Notes: generated by a model not told the origin, from the letters alone. Shown: positions 40,719-49,722, numbered from the stretch's first letter. The stretch: 64,000 nucleotides of DNA from Reyranella sp. CPCC 100927 (GCF_007859315.1 NZ_VOHA01000004.1:434001-498000); one strand, 5' to 3'. Made by a program: numbers and translations.

Positions 40719-41615
40719 ATGATCACACGGCGTCTTTTTTCGGCGGCAACATGCGGTGGCTTTTTCGGCACTGTCGCCGCGGGCAGGGCAGGCTTGGCGC
40801 GTTCCGCGGGTGGTTTGTCCGGCAGGCTGGCCGGCGACCTTGCGAAGCTCGAAGCTGAAAGCGGGGGGCGGCTGGGAGTCGCCGTCATCGACACGGCAAG
40901 CGGCATCCAGGTCGGGCATCGCATCGACGAACGGTTCCTGATGTGCAGCACATTCAAACTGCTGGCGGCTGCCGCCGTCCTGGCGCGTGTCGATGCCGGC
41001 AAGGAGAAACTCGACCGCCGCATTCGCTTCGAGAGCGGCGATATCCTGCCGTATTCACCGGCGACCAAGGATCGCGTCGGCGGCATGGGCATGTCGCTGG
41101 CGGAGTTGTGCGAAGCGGCCATGGTGTTGAGCGACAATACGGCGGTGAACCTGATGATCGCCACTTTCGGCGGCCCCCCAGGACTGACGGCGTATGTGCG
41201 GTCGCTCGGTGATACGGTCACGCGCCATGATCGTAGTGAACCCGGTCTCAATGACGCGGATGGCGTGCTCGATACGACCACCCCCGCGGCCATGGCGGCC
41301 AATATCCGCACACTCGTCCTGGGAACGGCGTTGTCGGAAGCATCGCGCCAGCAACTGACGGCGTGGATGATCGGCAACAAGACGGGCGACACGCGGCTGC
41401 GCGCCGGCCTGCCCAGGGATTGGCGCATCGGCGAGAAGACTGGATCGGGCAAGGGGACGAGCAATGACATTGGCCTGGGCTGGCCGCCGGGCCGTGCGCC
41501 CGTCATCATGGCTGTCTATCTTACCGGCACGTCGGCCAGCGCCGAGCGGCAGCACGCGACGATCGCGGGTGTCGGGCGTGCGGTTGCGGCCGCATTGGAA
41601 CCGCTGGCACGCTGA
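40719..41615 (+). CDS. bla: Class A beta-lactamase
   Basis: The 298-residue protein starts with a Tat-like signal (ITRRLFSAATCGG). All class A motifs are present: S77-T-F-K80 (as MCSTFK, with Cys just before the Ser), S-D-N in VLSDNTAVNL, E-x2-L-N in RSEPGLND, and K-T-G in GEKTGSG. The Cys before the nucleophile occurs in carbapenem-hydrolysing types, but here the second Cys of their disulfide is not seen after KTG. It should hydrolyse beta-lactams in the periplasm. Expression is probably induced through the divergent ampR-like gene. Confidence 0.93.
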   Translation: MITRRLFSAATCGGFFGTVAAGRAGLARSAGGLSGRLAGDLAKLEAESGGRLGVAVIDTASGIQVGHRIDERFLMCSTFKLLAAAAVLARVDAGKEKLDRRIRFESGDILPYSPATKDRVGGMGMSLAELCEAAMVLSDNTAVNLMIATFGGPPGLTAYVRSLGDTVTRHDRSEPGLNDADGVLDTTTPAAMAANIRTLVLGTALSEASRQQLTAWMIGNKTGDTRLRAGLPRDWRIGEKTGSGKGTSNDIGLGWPPGRAPVIMAVYLTGTSASAERQHATIAGVGRAVAAALEPLAR

Positions 41616-41648
41616 AGCGTAGGGATTTCGCGCCACGGTGCATCGGCA

Positions 41649-41684
41649 GGACCGGCGGCCGCTCCGCCGGTCCGAGCGTATTTT
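41649..41684 (+). terminator. Terminator after the beta-lactamase gene
   Basis: GGACCGGCGG (41649-41658), five-base loop, CCGCCGGTCC (41664-41673) form a perfect ten-pair stem, followed by TATTTT at 41679-41684. It separates the beta-lactamase gene from the kinase gene. Confidence 0.65.
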
Positions 41685-41752
41685 CGAGTGGTATATTAGG
41701 CTAGTTCTATTTTAAGATGTAGGCATTACTTGAATGATGATGAGGGAAGCGC

Positions 41753-43540
41753 ATGGCGGCTTCTCACAACGCGCTCGATTTTCGCGCTCTGTTTGAAGCT
41801 ATTCCCGGACTGTATCTGGTTCTGCGCCCCGATCTCCGGATCGCCGCGGTCAGCGCCGCCTATCTGGCGGCGACGATGACGCGGCGCGAGGAGATTCTCG
41901 ATTGCAACATTTTTGACGTCTTTCCCGACAATCCCGATGACCCGATGGCCACTGGGGTCAGCAACCTGCGTGCTTCGCTGCTGCGCGTGATCGCGGACCG
42001 CGTGCCCGACACCATGGCGGTGCAGAAATACGATGTGCGCCGCCCGGTATCGGAAGGTGGCGGTTTCGAGGAACGCTACTGGAGCCCGGTCAATTCACCC
42101 GTCCTCGATGAGGCAGGCGACGTTGTCTGGATCATCCACCGCGTCGAGGACGTTACCGAGTTCGTTCGGGCGCAGCAGCAGGAACTGGCTCAGGAGCGCC
42201 GGACCCAGGATTTGCAGGAGCGCGCCGAGCGCACCGAAGCAGAAGTCTTCCGCCGGGCGCAGGAACTGCAGCGCAGCAATCGTGCGCTGCGCGAAAGCGA
42301 AGAGCGGCTGCGTCATCTCAACGAGACCCTCGAGCAGCGTGTGCTGGAGCGGACGCAGCAACTGGAGACCGAAGTTCGCGAGCGGGAACGCGCGCAGGAG
42401 GCGTTGCGCGAAACCCAGAAGCTCGAGGCGATCGGTCGGTTGGCGGGTGGCGTTGCCCACGACTTCAATAACCTGCTGACCGTGATCGAAGGCACGGCAG
42501 AGCTTCTGCTCGACCGCCTTCAGTCACCCGAAGACGTACAAGCCGTGAACACGATCGAGCGCGCGGCCGAGCGCGGTGCGCGACTGACCCGCCAGCTGCT
42601 GGCTTTTTCGCGCCAGCAAGCGCTGCGGCCGGAGCGGGTCGATTTACGATCGCGGGTCCAGGACATCACGGAACTGCTGCAACGGGCGCTACGGGGTGAT
42701 ATTCGCATCGTGTTGACGTTGGCCGATGATCTCTGGCCGATCTGGTGCGATCTTGGCGAGCTGGAACTGGCTCTGCTGAACATCTGCGTCAATGCCCGTC
42801 ACGCGATGCCGAGCGGCGGTCTGGTGCGCATCGACGCCATGAACATGACACTGCCGGACGACGGTGAGACGGACATCGGGCTGGTCGGTGATTTCGTGTC
42901 GGTCGGCATTACCGACACCGGTACCGGAATCGATCCGGCGGCCCTGGCCCACGTGTTCGAGCCGTTCTTCACGACCAAGGAGATCGGCAAAGGCACTGGC
43001 CTGGGCTTGAGCCAGGTCTATGGCTTCACGCAGCAGGCCGGCGGGCTGGCGACCATTCGCAGCGAGCTCGGACAGGGCACCACGGTTACGCTGCTGCTGC
43101 CGCGTTCGACACAGGCTGAGGCGGCGGGCCCGGGGCAGGCACCCCTGCGGCTACGCCACAGCACCGGCACGGTTCTCCTCGTCGAGGATGACGATGATGT
43201 CGCGAACGTCGCCACGCGCATGCTGCGCTTGATCGGCTATCAGGCACAGCACGTGCACGATCCGCGCACGGCACTTGCCTTGTTGCTGAGCGGCCAGCGG
43301 TTCGGCCTGATATTCACCGACATCGTGATGCCCGGCGGCATGAGCGGCCTGGAGTTCGCGCGCAAGGTTCGCCAGCACTTTCCTCAAGTTCCGATCCTGC
43401 TCACCAGTGGCTACAGCCACGCTGCCGCCGACGTGCTCGAAGAAGGCTTCATCGTTCTCTCCAAGCCCTATCGGGCCGATTCCCTGTCGGAGGCCATCCG
43501 GCAGAGCCTTGCGCGCGATCGCCAGCAGCATCTGGCTTAA
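41753..43540 (+). CDS. Hybrid sensor histidine kinase
   Basis: The 595-residue protein has a PAS domain (residues about 10-140: FRALFEAIPGLYLVLRPDLRIAAVS), a coiled-coil linker rich in Glu, Arg and Gln (about 140-220), a histidine kinase with the phospho-acceptor His236 in GGVAHDFNNLL, an ATPase domain with NAR and GTGLGLSQVYGF, and a C-terminal receiver domain with LLVEDDDDV, the phospho-acceptor Asp in IFTDIVMPGG and TSGYS, KPY. There are no membrane helices, so it senses in the cytosol. The response partner is not adjacent. Upstream DNA is AT-rich and probably holds its promoter. Confidence 0.92.
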   Translation: MAASHNALDFRALFEAIPGLYLVLRPDLRIAAVSAAYLAATMTRREEILDCNIFDVFPDNPDDPMATGVSNLRASLLRVIADRVPDTMAVQKYDVRRPVSEGGGFEERYWSPVNSPVLDEAGDVVWIIHRVEDVTEFVRAQQQELAQERRTQDLQERAERTEAEVFRRAQELQRSNRALRESEERLRHLNETLEQRVLERTQQLETEVRERERAQEALRETQKLEAIGRLAGGVAHDFNNLLTVIEGTAELLLDRLQSPEDVQAVNTIERAAERGARLTRQLLAFSRQQALRPERVDLRSRVQDITELLQRALRGDIRIVLTLADDLWPIWCDLGELELALLNICVNARHAMPSGGLVRIDAMNMTLPDDGETDIGLVGDFVSVGITDTGTGIDPAALAHVFEPFFTTKEIGKGTGLGLSQVYGFTQQAGGLATIRSELGQGTTVTLLLPRSTQAEAAGPGQAPLRLRHSTGTVLLVEDDDDVANVATRMLRLIGYQAQHVHDPRTALALLLSGQRFGLIFTDIVMPGGMSGLEFARKVRQHFPQVPILLTSGYSHAAADVLEEGFIVLSKPYRADSLSEAIRQSLARDRQQHLA

Positions 43541-43551
43541 CGGCGGAACGG

Positions 43552-44436
43552 TTATTTGCCTTCCAGCCGTCCGCGACGGCGTACGAACGCCTGAGCCATG
43601 AACTCGGTGAAGGCGCGCACGCGGGCGGTGCGCCGCAGGTCCTCGTGCGTCAGGATCCAGAGCGCCGAGGATGGAGGAATGCCAGGATCGCCAAGCCGCA
43701 CCAGGCCGGGTGACAGGTCGCCGAGATAGCGGGGCAGGGCGGCGAGCCCCAGGCCGGCCGTGGCAAGGTCGCGCAATGCCAGAAGCGAGTCGGCGCGGCC
43801 GGCAACCGCGACATCGGGCATTTCCCGTCGGAACCAGCGCGCGGCGACTGTACCGGCAAGGCTGTCGTCGGGAAGCAGCCAGGCGTGGCTGTGCCAGCTC
43901 TTGCGGGGCGCCGGGGTGCGATCGAGGTAGGCGCGGCTGGCATAGACGCCGTAGGCGATGGCGGCGATGCGGCGGCCGACCAGCGTCTGCGGCGGGTCGA
44001 CCGCGGTGCGGATCGCCACGTCGGCATCACGCTTGGTCAGGTTCAGCATCACGTTCGAGACGCCGACTTCGACGACGATACCCGGATGGGCTGCCCGAAA
44101 CTCGCTCAGCATCTCGGGCAACAGTGATGCCATCAGCGTGTCGGCGGTCGTGACCCGCAAACTTCCCGACAATCGCAGATCCTGCCCTGCCAACCGTCGT
44201 TCGAGGCCGGTCACGGTGGTATCGATCTGCCGCGCGGCGTCGATCAGCGCTTCGCCGGCTTCGGTCGGCACGTAACCCGACGGCAGTCGTTCGAACAATC
44301 GCACACCGGCTGCGTCCTCGAACGCCGCGATGCGGCGCAGGACCGTGGTGTGATTGACGCCGAGCGCGCGTGCCGCGCCAGCCAGCGTGCCCTCGCTGCC
44401 GACCGCGAGCACGTAGCGCAGTCCATCCCAGTCCAT
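43552..44436 (-). CDS. LysR family regulator
   Basis: The 294 residues have a LysR helix-turn-helix (DWDGLRYVLAVGSEGTLAGAARALGVNHTTVLRRIAAFEDAAGVRLFER) and a LysR effector domain. It is divergent from the glutathione S-transferase gene and likely controls the GST-YdcZ-SMR unit through the inverted repeat at 44453-44473. Effector unknown. It converges on the kinase gene with 11 bases between the stops. Confidence 0.9.
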   Translation of the reverse strand: MDWDGLRYVLAVGSEGTLAGAARALGVNHTTVLRRIAAFEDAAGVRLFERLPSGYVPTEAGEALIDAARQIDTTVTGLERRLAGQDLRLSGSLRVTTADTLMASLLPEMLSEFRAAHPGIVVEVGVSNVMLNLTKRDADVAIRTAVDPPQTLVGRRIAAIAYGVYASRAYLDRTPAPRKSWHSHAWLLPDDSLAGTVAARWFRREMPDVAVAGRADSLLALRDLATAGLGLAALPRYLGDLSPGLVRLGDPGIPPSSALWILTHEDLRRTARVRAFTEFMAQAFVRRRGRLEGK

Positions 44437-44452
44437 GACCGACCTGTGCGTT

Positions 44453-44473
44453 TATGCAGTGACAGACTGCATA
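44453..44473. promoter_or_regulatory. Inverted repeat between divergent LysR and GST genes
   Basis: TATGCAG (44453-44459), seven bases, CTGCATA (44467-44473) make a perfect inverted repeat just upstream of the LysR start and 68 bases before the GST start. The size and place suit a LysR operator. Confidence 0.55.
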
Positions 44474-44540
44474 TCGACAGATGGCCGTGCGTACAAGCAC
44501 ATCCTATCTGGGTCCTCGAAGGAACTCAGAGGATCCAGTG

Positions 44541-45176
44541 ATGAACCCTATCGAGCTTTACACGTACCAGACCCCCAACGGCCACAAAGCCTCGATCATG
44601 CTTGAGGAAACCGGCCTGCCGTACCGCGTGCATGTCATCGACATCGAGGCGGGTGACCAGCATCGTCCGGACTTCCTGACGCTCAATCCCAACAACAAGA
44701 TTCCGGTCATCGTCGATCCGGATCGCCAGCGCACCGTGTTCGAGTCCGGCGCCATCCTCTTCTACCTGGCCGATCGCACCGGTGTGCTGCAGCCCCGGAC
44801 CGACGATGAGCAGCTGACGACGCTGCAGTGGACATTGTTCCAGGCCGCCCATGTCGGTCCGACCTTGGGCCAGCTCTGGAACTTCAAGATCTTCGCGACC
44901 GAGAAGATCCCGTCCGTCATCGCGCGCTTCGAACGCGAAGCGCAACGCGTCTTGGGTGTGCTCGACCGGACACTGGCACAACGTGCCTATCTGGTGGGCG
45001 ACTACGGCATCGCCGACGTGATGACATGGCCCTGGATCCATGCCGCCGTCGCCAAGATCGGTGTCCCGATCGATGCCTTTTCCCACCTGTCGCGCTGGTA
45101 CGCCGACATCGCCCAGCGGCCCGCCGTGCGGCGCGGCCTCGAGGTGCCGCGCCTGTCGCACGAGCATGCCGCCTAA
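44541..45176 (+). CDS. Glutathione S-transferase
   Basis: I chose the ATG at 44541 (MNPIELYTYQTPNGHKASIMLEETGLPY), 211 residues. The N-terminal thioredoxin-like half has NPNNKIPVIVDPD with the cis-Pro and FESGAILFYLADR for the gamma-glutamyl site; the helical C-terminal half has VLDRTLAQRAYLVGDYGIADVMTWPWI. It resembles the YghU/YfcG type. It detoxifies electrophiles by glutathione addition or disulfide reduction. It starts a unit with two export-type membrane genes. Confidence 0.9.
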   Translation: MNPIELYTYQTPNGHKASIMLEETGLPYRVHVIDIEAGDQHRPDFLTLNPNNKIPVIVDPDRQRTVFESGAILFYLADRTGVLQPRTDDEQLTTLQWTLFQAAHVGPTLGQLWNFKIFATEKIPSVIARFEREAQRVLGVLDRTLAQRAYLVGDYGIADVMTWPWIHAAVAKIGVPIDAFSHLSRWYADIAQRPAVRRGLEVPRLSHEHAA

Positions 45177-45206
45177 GACCGAACAACGTCGTCAAGGAAA
45201 TCGACC

Positions 45207-46130
45207 ATGGAAAACCTGCTCATCCCCGCCTCGCTTGTCGCCGGCGCTTTGCTCGCAGTCCAGGCGGGTGCCAATGCCCAACTCTCGAAGGCGGTCGGCA
45301 GTCCGTTCGGGGCCACCGCGATCCAGCTCTCGGTTGGCACGATCGCGCTCGCGGTCATCGCCGCGCTGACCTGCACCTTGGGTACGCTGCTGGCGCTGGG
45401 TGACGCGCGCTGGTGGCACGTGCTGGGTGGCACGGCGTCGGCGTTCTACGTGGTGTCGACGATCCTGCTCTTCCCGCGGCTCGGTGCGGTAGTGAGCGTC
45501 GGGTTGTTCATCGCCGGCCAGATGCTGGCCTCGCTGGCGCTGGATCACTTCGGCCTGTTGGGCGTACCGATTGCGCCGCTGGGCACATCGATGATGATCG
45601 GCGGACTGGCCGTGCTGGGTGGCGCCGCGGCCATCGTCCTGGGACAGCAGGGCGCGGCATCGACACTGTCGGCCTCGAAGCTCGGCTGGGTTGCGCTGGC
45701 GTTGGCGGCTGGTGCTGTGCTGCCGGTCCAGGGCGCCGTCAACGCGCTCCTGCGCGCCCAGATCGGTGCCCCGTTCGCCGTCGGTACGGTCAGCTTCCTG
45801 GTGGCGGCGCTGTCGATGATCGTCGTGCTGCTCCTCGCCATGGCCGTGCTCAAGGCACCGGCGCCGGGCCTGGGTGGCATCGTGCGCATGCCGTGGTGGG
45901 GCTGGTTGGGCGGCTTCGCGGGCGCGATCTACGTCACCACCGTTTTCGTCGGCATGCCGGTGATCGGTGCGTCGGCCGTGGTTGGGTTCACCGTTGCCGG
46001 CCAACAGGCCGCCTCGGTCCTCGTCGACCGCTACGGCTGGTTTCGCCTGCCTCGGCGCCCAGCCTCCAGCCTCCGCCTCGCCGGTGTGATCGCGCTGCTC
46101 GCGGGCGTCGCCGTCATCAAGGGCTTTTGA
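45207..46130 (+). CDS. DMT transporter, YdcZ (DUF606) type with two repeats
   Basis: The 307-residue protein has about ten hydrophobic helices in two similar halves, each starting with a pattern like LLAVQAGANAQLSKAVGSPFGATAIQL and VLPVQGAVNALLRAQIGAPFAVGTV. This is the fused form of the YdcZ/DUF606 family in the drug-metabolite transporter superfamily. Substrate unknown. It lies between the GST gene and the SMR gene, so export of a small cation or conjugate is plausible. Confidence 0.85.
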   Translation: MENLLIPASLVAGALLAVQAGANAQLSKAVGSPFGATAIQLSVGTIALAVIAALTCTLGTLLALGDARWWHVLGGTASAFYVVSTILLFPRLGAVVSVGLFIAGQMLASLALDHFGLLGVPIAPLGTSMMIGGLAVLGGAAAIVLGQQGAASTLSASKLGWVALALAAGAVLPVQGAVNALLRAQIGAPFAVGTVSFLVAALSMIVVLLLAMAVLKAPAPGLGGIVRMPWWGWLGGFAGAIYVTTVFVGMPVIGASAVVGFTVAGQQAASVLVDRYGWFRLPRRPASSLRLAGVIALLAGVAVIKGF

Positions 46131-46168
46131 TCCGCCGTGCACAGGCCCGTGTATCCAAGGAGTATGTC

Positions 46169-46498
46169 ATGTCCAATTCTGTCGCCTGGTTGTTCCTGGT
46201 CCTGTCGGGGATTGCCGATGTCGTCTGGGCCGTCGCTACCAAGTATGCGGCGGGCTACACCAGACTCGGCTGGACCGCGGTCTCCGTGGTGGCGCTGATC
46301 GTCTTCCTGGGCCTGCTGACGCAGGCCCTCAAGATCCTGCCACTGGGGACCGCCTACGCGGTATGGACCGGCATCGGTGCCGTCGGTTCGGTGCTCGCCG
46401 GCCTGCTGCTGTTCGGCGAGGCAATGACCGCAGCGCGTCTGATGGCCATCGTCGCGATCGTGGGTGGTGTCGTCGCGCTCAAGGTTTTGCCGTCATGA
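46169..46498 (+). CDS. Small multidrug resistance protein with Asp17 in place of the invariant Glu
   Basis: The ATG at 46169 has AAGGAG seven bases upstream; 109 residues with four membrane helices. It is close to the Gdx/SugE guanidinium-exporter type (VVWAV, KYAAGYT, GTAYAVWTGIGAVGSVLAGLLLFGEA). In these proteins one Glu in helix 1 binds the substrate and protons; here the aligned residue is Asp17 (SGIADVVWAV). A tandem GST and YdcZ gene come before it. No guanidine riboswitch is visible. Whether the change alters or weakens transport is unknown. Confidence 0.9.
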   Translation: MSNSVAWLFLVLSGIADVVWAVATKYAAGYTRLGWTAVSVVALIVFLGLLTQALKILPLGTAYAVWTGIGAVGSVLAGLLLFGEAMTAARLMAIVAIVGGVVALKVLPS

Positions 46499-46506
46499 AC
46501 GCGCCG

Positions 46507-47964
46507 TTAGCCGGCGAACGGATCTTCGACCTTCGGCCAGAAGGGCGTCGTGCGCTTGGTGTAGGGCAGGCGCGTATAGGCGGGCTCGGCGCCGCCTGGT
46601 GTGGTGACGTAGAGCGTTTCTTTCGCGATCGGCGCGAAGCCGTTGTAGAAATGCTGCGCCGACTTCACCACCACCAGCCGATAGCGGGTCGGATCGATAC
46701 CCAGTGCCCGGAACGCATCGGCATGCAGGGTTTGCGTGCGGAGGTTGTTGACCACGATGTCCGCCAGGTCGGACGACAGCCACACGAGATCACCCAGCGG
46801 CGACATTACGGGACCATAGGGCTGCTGCACGCCATAGGCGATCTGGCGCACCGTGACACGCAGGTCGACGGGATCGCCGCTCACCTTGCCGCTCTTGCCG
46901 CCCAGCCGCATGTCGAGCGTCGCGCCGACTCCGGCCTCCTCCGCGATCTGGAAGGCGATGGGATCCCACATGACACCGAACAGCGTAGGACCGGCGCGCC
47001 GGTCGAGGATACGACGCAGGAGGAACGTCGAATCGCCGGGTGCGCCGCTGCCCGGATTGTCGGCGCGATCGGCCAGCACCACGGTGCCTTCGTTGTGGGC
47101 GCCGGCTCGGTCGAGGGCTTCGTCCGGCGTCAGGAAGCGCGTGATAAAGTTGTGGCGATCGGCAAAGAGTTCGCGGCCGAGTTGGGCTGCGAGGCGTTCG
47201 GCTTTGCCGATATCGCCGTCGCTCACCACCAGCATGCGGGTGCCGACATCCTCGACATCGGCAAAGGCGAAACCGTGCGCCATCGAGACCGAGAGGATGC
47301 CATCCTTGCCCTCGAAGGACTTCATGCGGGCAACGAAGCTCTTCATGGGCTCGACGGGCGTGCGGTAGGACCCCATCATCCGGCAGTCATAGCGCGCCAT
47401 GACGGGACGGACCCGGTGCTGCGCGGCGTCGGCGCAGATCGCGAACAGTTCGGCTGCCCTATCCATCGGGTCGATGTGTGGGTATTCCTTGTAGATCACG
47501 ATCGCTGTGGCATCACGGATCATCGCCGCGCTGAGGTGACAATGCAGGTCGAGCTCGGCGCCCACGACGACATCGGGGCCGACGATCTGCCGCACGCGGG
47601 TCAGGATATCGCCTTCGCAGTCGTCATAGCCGTCGGCGACCATGGCTCCGTGCAGGTTCAGCAATACGATGTCCAGCGGCAACGCTTGGCGGATATCGGC
47701 CAGGATTTCGTCGCGGAATCCTTCGTAGACGGCGCGTGATGTGATTCCGGAAGGTGCCGCGAACGTGAACAGTCCTTCGATCGCCGTCCAGCCGCGTCCC
47801 TCAGTCTCGCGGCGCCAGACATGCAGCGGCCCCGACATCGACCCCGGGGGATGACGCGTGGCATCGCCGCGGAAGATGCCGAAGGTGGCAAAAGCACGGT
47901 GACCGGTCGGGAAGGGGACAAAGGCATTGGTTTCGGTGCCGAAACCGGCAATGAAGACACGCAT
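46507..47964 (-). CDS. M81 family metallopeptidase (MlrC-like)
   Basis: The 485-residue protein begins RVFIAGFGTETNAFVPF and has LLNLHGAMVADGYDDCEGDILTRVR, ELDLHCHLSA and YKEYPHIDPMDRA, followed by the C-terminal domain VLADRADNPGSGAPGDSTFLL. These are marks of the M81 family, which includes microcystinase C; it probably cleaves a small linear peptide in the cytosol. No signal peptide is seen. A TRAP-type binding protein lies directly upstream on the same strand. Confidence 0.88.
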   Translation of the reverse strand: MRVFIAGFGTETNAFVPFPTGHRAFATFGIFRGDATRHPPGSMSGPLHVWRRETEGRGWTAIEGLFTFAAPSGITSRAVYEGFRDEILADIRQALPLDIVLLNLHGAMVADGYDDCEGDILTRVRQIVGPDVVVGAELDLHCHLSAAMIRDATAIVIYKEYPHIDPMDRAAELFAICADAAQHRVRPVMARYDCRMMGSYRTPVEPMKSFVARMKSFEGKDGILSVSMAHGFAFADVEDVGTRMLVVSDGDIGKAERLAAQLGRELFADRHNFITRFLTPDEALDRAGAHNEGTVVLADRADNPGSGAPGDSTFLLRRILDRRAGPTLFGVMWDPIAFQIAEEAGVGATLDMRLGGKSGKVSGDPVDLRVTVRQIAYGVQQPYGPVMSPLGDLVWLSSDLADIVVNNLRTQTLHADAFRALGIDPTRYRLVVVKSAQHFYNGFAPIAKETLYVTTPGGAEPAYTRLPYTKRTTPFWPKVEDPFAG

Positions 47965-47973
47965 CGGTTCAAC

Positions 47974-48957
47974 TCACTTTTCCACGGTCGCCAGCAGGCG
48001 GGCGCGCTCGGGGCCTACCTGCTTTTTCCAGGCGTCGATGGCATCGCGGGCGCTGCGCGCAAACAGCGCCCGTAGTTCGGGGGTTAGTGCATCGGCCTTG
48101 GTAATGGTGACGCCGTTCTCGGCCATGCGGGCATAGTTCGCGGCAAGCCGCGTTTCCAACAACTGCCATTGCCGGGCTTCGGTCGCCTCTGCCGCGCGGT
48201 CGACGGCGGTGTGGAGATCATCTGGCAACGCCTTGAAGTACCCGGCGTTCACGATCGCGAGACTGAGCGGCACCGCATAGTTGATCTCGGTGAAATGCCG
48301 CAGGTGCTCCCACAGGCGGCGGCCGGCGCCACCGTCACCGGACGACAGGACGGCGGCAATCGAACCGTCGACCAGCTTGGGCATGGTGTCGGTGAACGAC
48401 AGGTTGGCTGGATGGGCGCCGGATGCGGCGAGAACCTGGGCGCTCGTTGCGTCATATGTTCGGATGGCCAGGCCGGCCAGGTCGGCCGGGGCGATAATGG
48501 GTTTCTTGGCCCATAGCCCGGAAGGGGGCCATGGCGTCGCGAAGAGCAGGACCTGCCCCTCCTGCGCTAGGCGTTCGGCGTAGGCTACTCGTGCTGCCGC
48601 ATAAAGACGACGTGCGTCCGCTTGGGTGGCGGCCAGAAATGGCAGGGACGACAGCAGGAACAGCGGATCGAACTGGCCCAGGCCGCCGGCGAAGGCGTCG
48701 GCGCCCATGACCCGGTGGTCGCTGATGGCTGTTGGCACGTCGGCCGACTTCAAGGCGGCGTCGAACGACACGTTGACGGCAATCCGGCCACCGCTTTCAC
48801 GCGCCAGGGCGTCCGCGAAGAAACGCAGCCCCTCGCCTGACATCGACGTGGCCGGGTATTCCGTCGACATCGACCACGTGGTGCTGCGCGCCTGTGATGC
48901 CCGGATGGGCAGGGTCGTGGCAGCCAGCAATCCCATCACACGGCGACGCGAGATCAT
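47974..48957 (-). CDS. TRAP transporter solute-binding protein, DctP family
   Basis: The 327-residue protein has a Tat-like signal (ISRRRVMGLLAATTLP) and the DctP fold: EGLRFFADALARESGGRIAVNV, LFATPWPPSGLWAKKPI, ADLAGLAIRTYDATSAQVLAASGAHPANLSFTDTMPKLVDGSIAAVLSS. No TRAP membrane subunits are in the window, so it is an orphan receptor here. It is nine bases upstream of the M81 peptidase gene; the ligand may be a peptide-like acid. Confidence 0.87.
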   Translation of the reverse strand: MISRRRVMGLLAATTLPIRASQARSTTWSMSTEYPATSMSGEGLRFFADALARESGGRIAVNVSFDAALKSADVPTAISDHRVMGADAFAGGLGQFDPLFLLSSLPFLAATQADARRLYAAARVAYAERLAQEGQVLLFATPWPPSGLWAKKPIIAPADLAGLAIRTYDATSAQVLAASGAHPANLSFTDTMPKLVDGSIAAVLSSGDGGAGRRLWEHLRHFTEINYAVPLSLAIVNAGYFKALPDDLHTAVDRAAEATEARQWQLLETRLAANYARMAENGVTITKADALTPELRALFARSARDAIDAWKKQVGPERARLLATVEK

Positions 48958-49052
48958 CGGCTCTTCCCCCGTTGTTGTGCCGGCAGCGTAGCGGCGTCCC
49001 GCAACGGTTGCTAGGATCGTACCGTTCCCTGTTGCAGAGAGCTGCCAGCGCC

Positions 49053-49538
49053 ATGCCGTCGTTCGATATTGTTTCCAAGACTGACCTGGCCGAGGTCGAC
49101 AACGCCCTCGATGGTGTTCGCCGCGAGATCGGCACGCGTTTCGATTTCAAGGGCAGCAAATCGACCCTGGAGCGCAAGGACGATGCCATCACCATCATTG
49201 CCGACGACGAGATGAAGCTGCGCCAGGTGCAGGAACTGGTGCGCGGCTATTTCGTGCGCCGCAAGCTCGACCACAAGGCGCTCGATTTTGGCGAGTCCGA
49301 GCGCGCGTCCGGCAATTCCGTACGCCAGATCGTGACCGTCAAGCAGGGGATCGATCGCGACCTTGCCAAATCGGTCGTCAAGGCGGTCAAGGACTCCAAG
49401 CTGAAGGTCCAGACCGCTATCCAAGGCGACGAACTGCGAATCACCGGCAAGAGCAGGGATGATCTGCAGGCTGCGATCGCCCTGGTGCGGGGCCTTGATG
49501 TCGATAGGCCCGTCCAGTTCGTGAATTTTCGGGATTGA
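49053..49538 (+). CDS. yajQ: YajQ family cyclic-di-GMP-binding protein
   Basis: The 161-residue protein matches YajQ/DUF520 end to end: MPSFDIVSKTDLAEVDNALDGVRREIGTRFDFKGS, the central KALDFGESERASGNSVRQIVTVKQGIDRDLAKSVVK and the end KSRDDLQAAIALVRGLD. Known members bind nucleotides and, in some species, cyclic di-GMP. It starts 95 bases after the TRAP gene and is divergent from it. Confidence 0.95.
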   Translation: MPSFDIVSKTDLAEVDNALDGVRREIGTRFDFKGSKSTLERKDDAITIIADDEMKLRQVQELVRGYFVRRKLDHKALDFGESERASGNSVRQIVTVKQGIDRDLAKSVVKAVKDSKLKVQTAIQGDELRITGKSRDDLQAAIALVRGLDVDRPVQFVNFRD

Positions 49539-49722
49539 TGTCACCGGCGCGGCGCAAAACGCCATGCCCGTGCTCCCATGGCTGCGCGGTAGTGTCGAAA
49601 CCTTCTGTATACGGTGTTGCTTTACGTCGAGAGCCTTGCCGTGTGAAATTGAGACTGTTCCCGCGCCGTGGAATCGGTGTTAGGGTTCATTAGGGGACAA
49701 GAAAAAAGTGGGATCGGCCTGT

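Noticed and set aside
46131-46168. Possible guanidine riboswitch ahead of the SMR gene
   Set aside because: The gap is only 38 bases and lacks the conserved blocks; only a normal AAGGAG ribosome site is seen.
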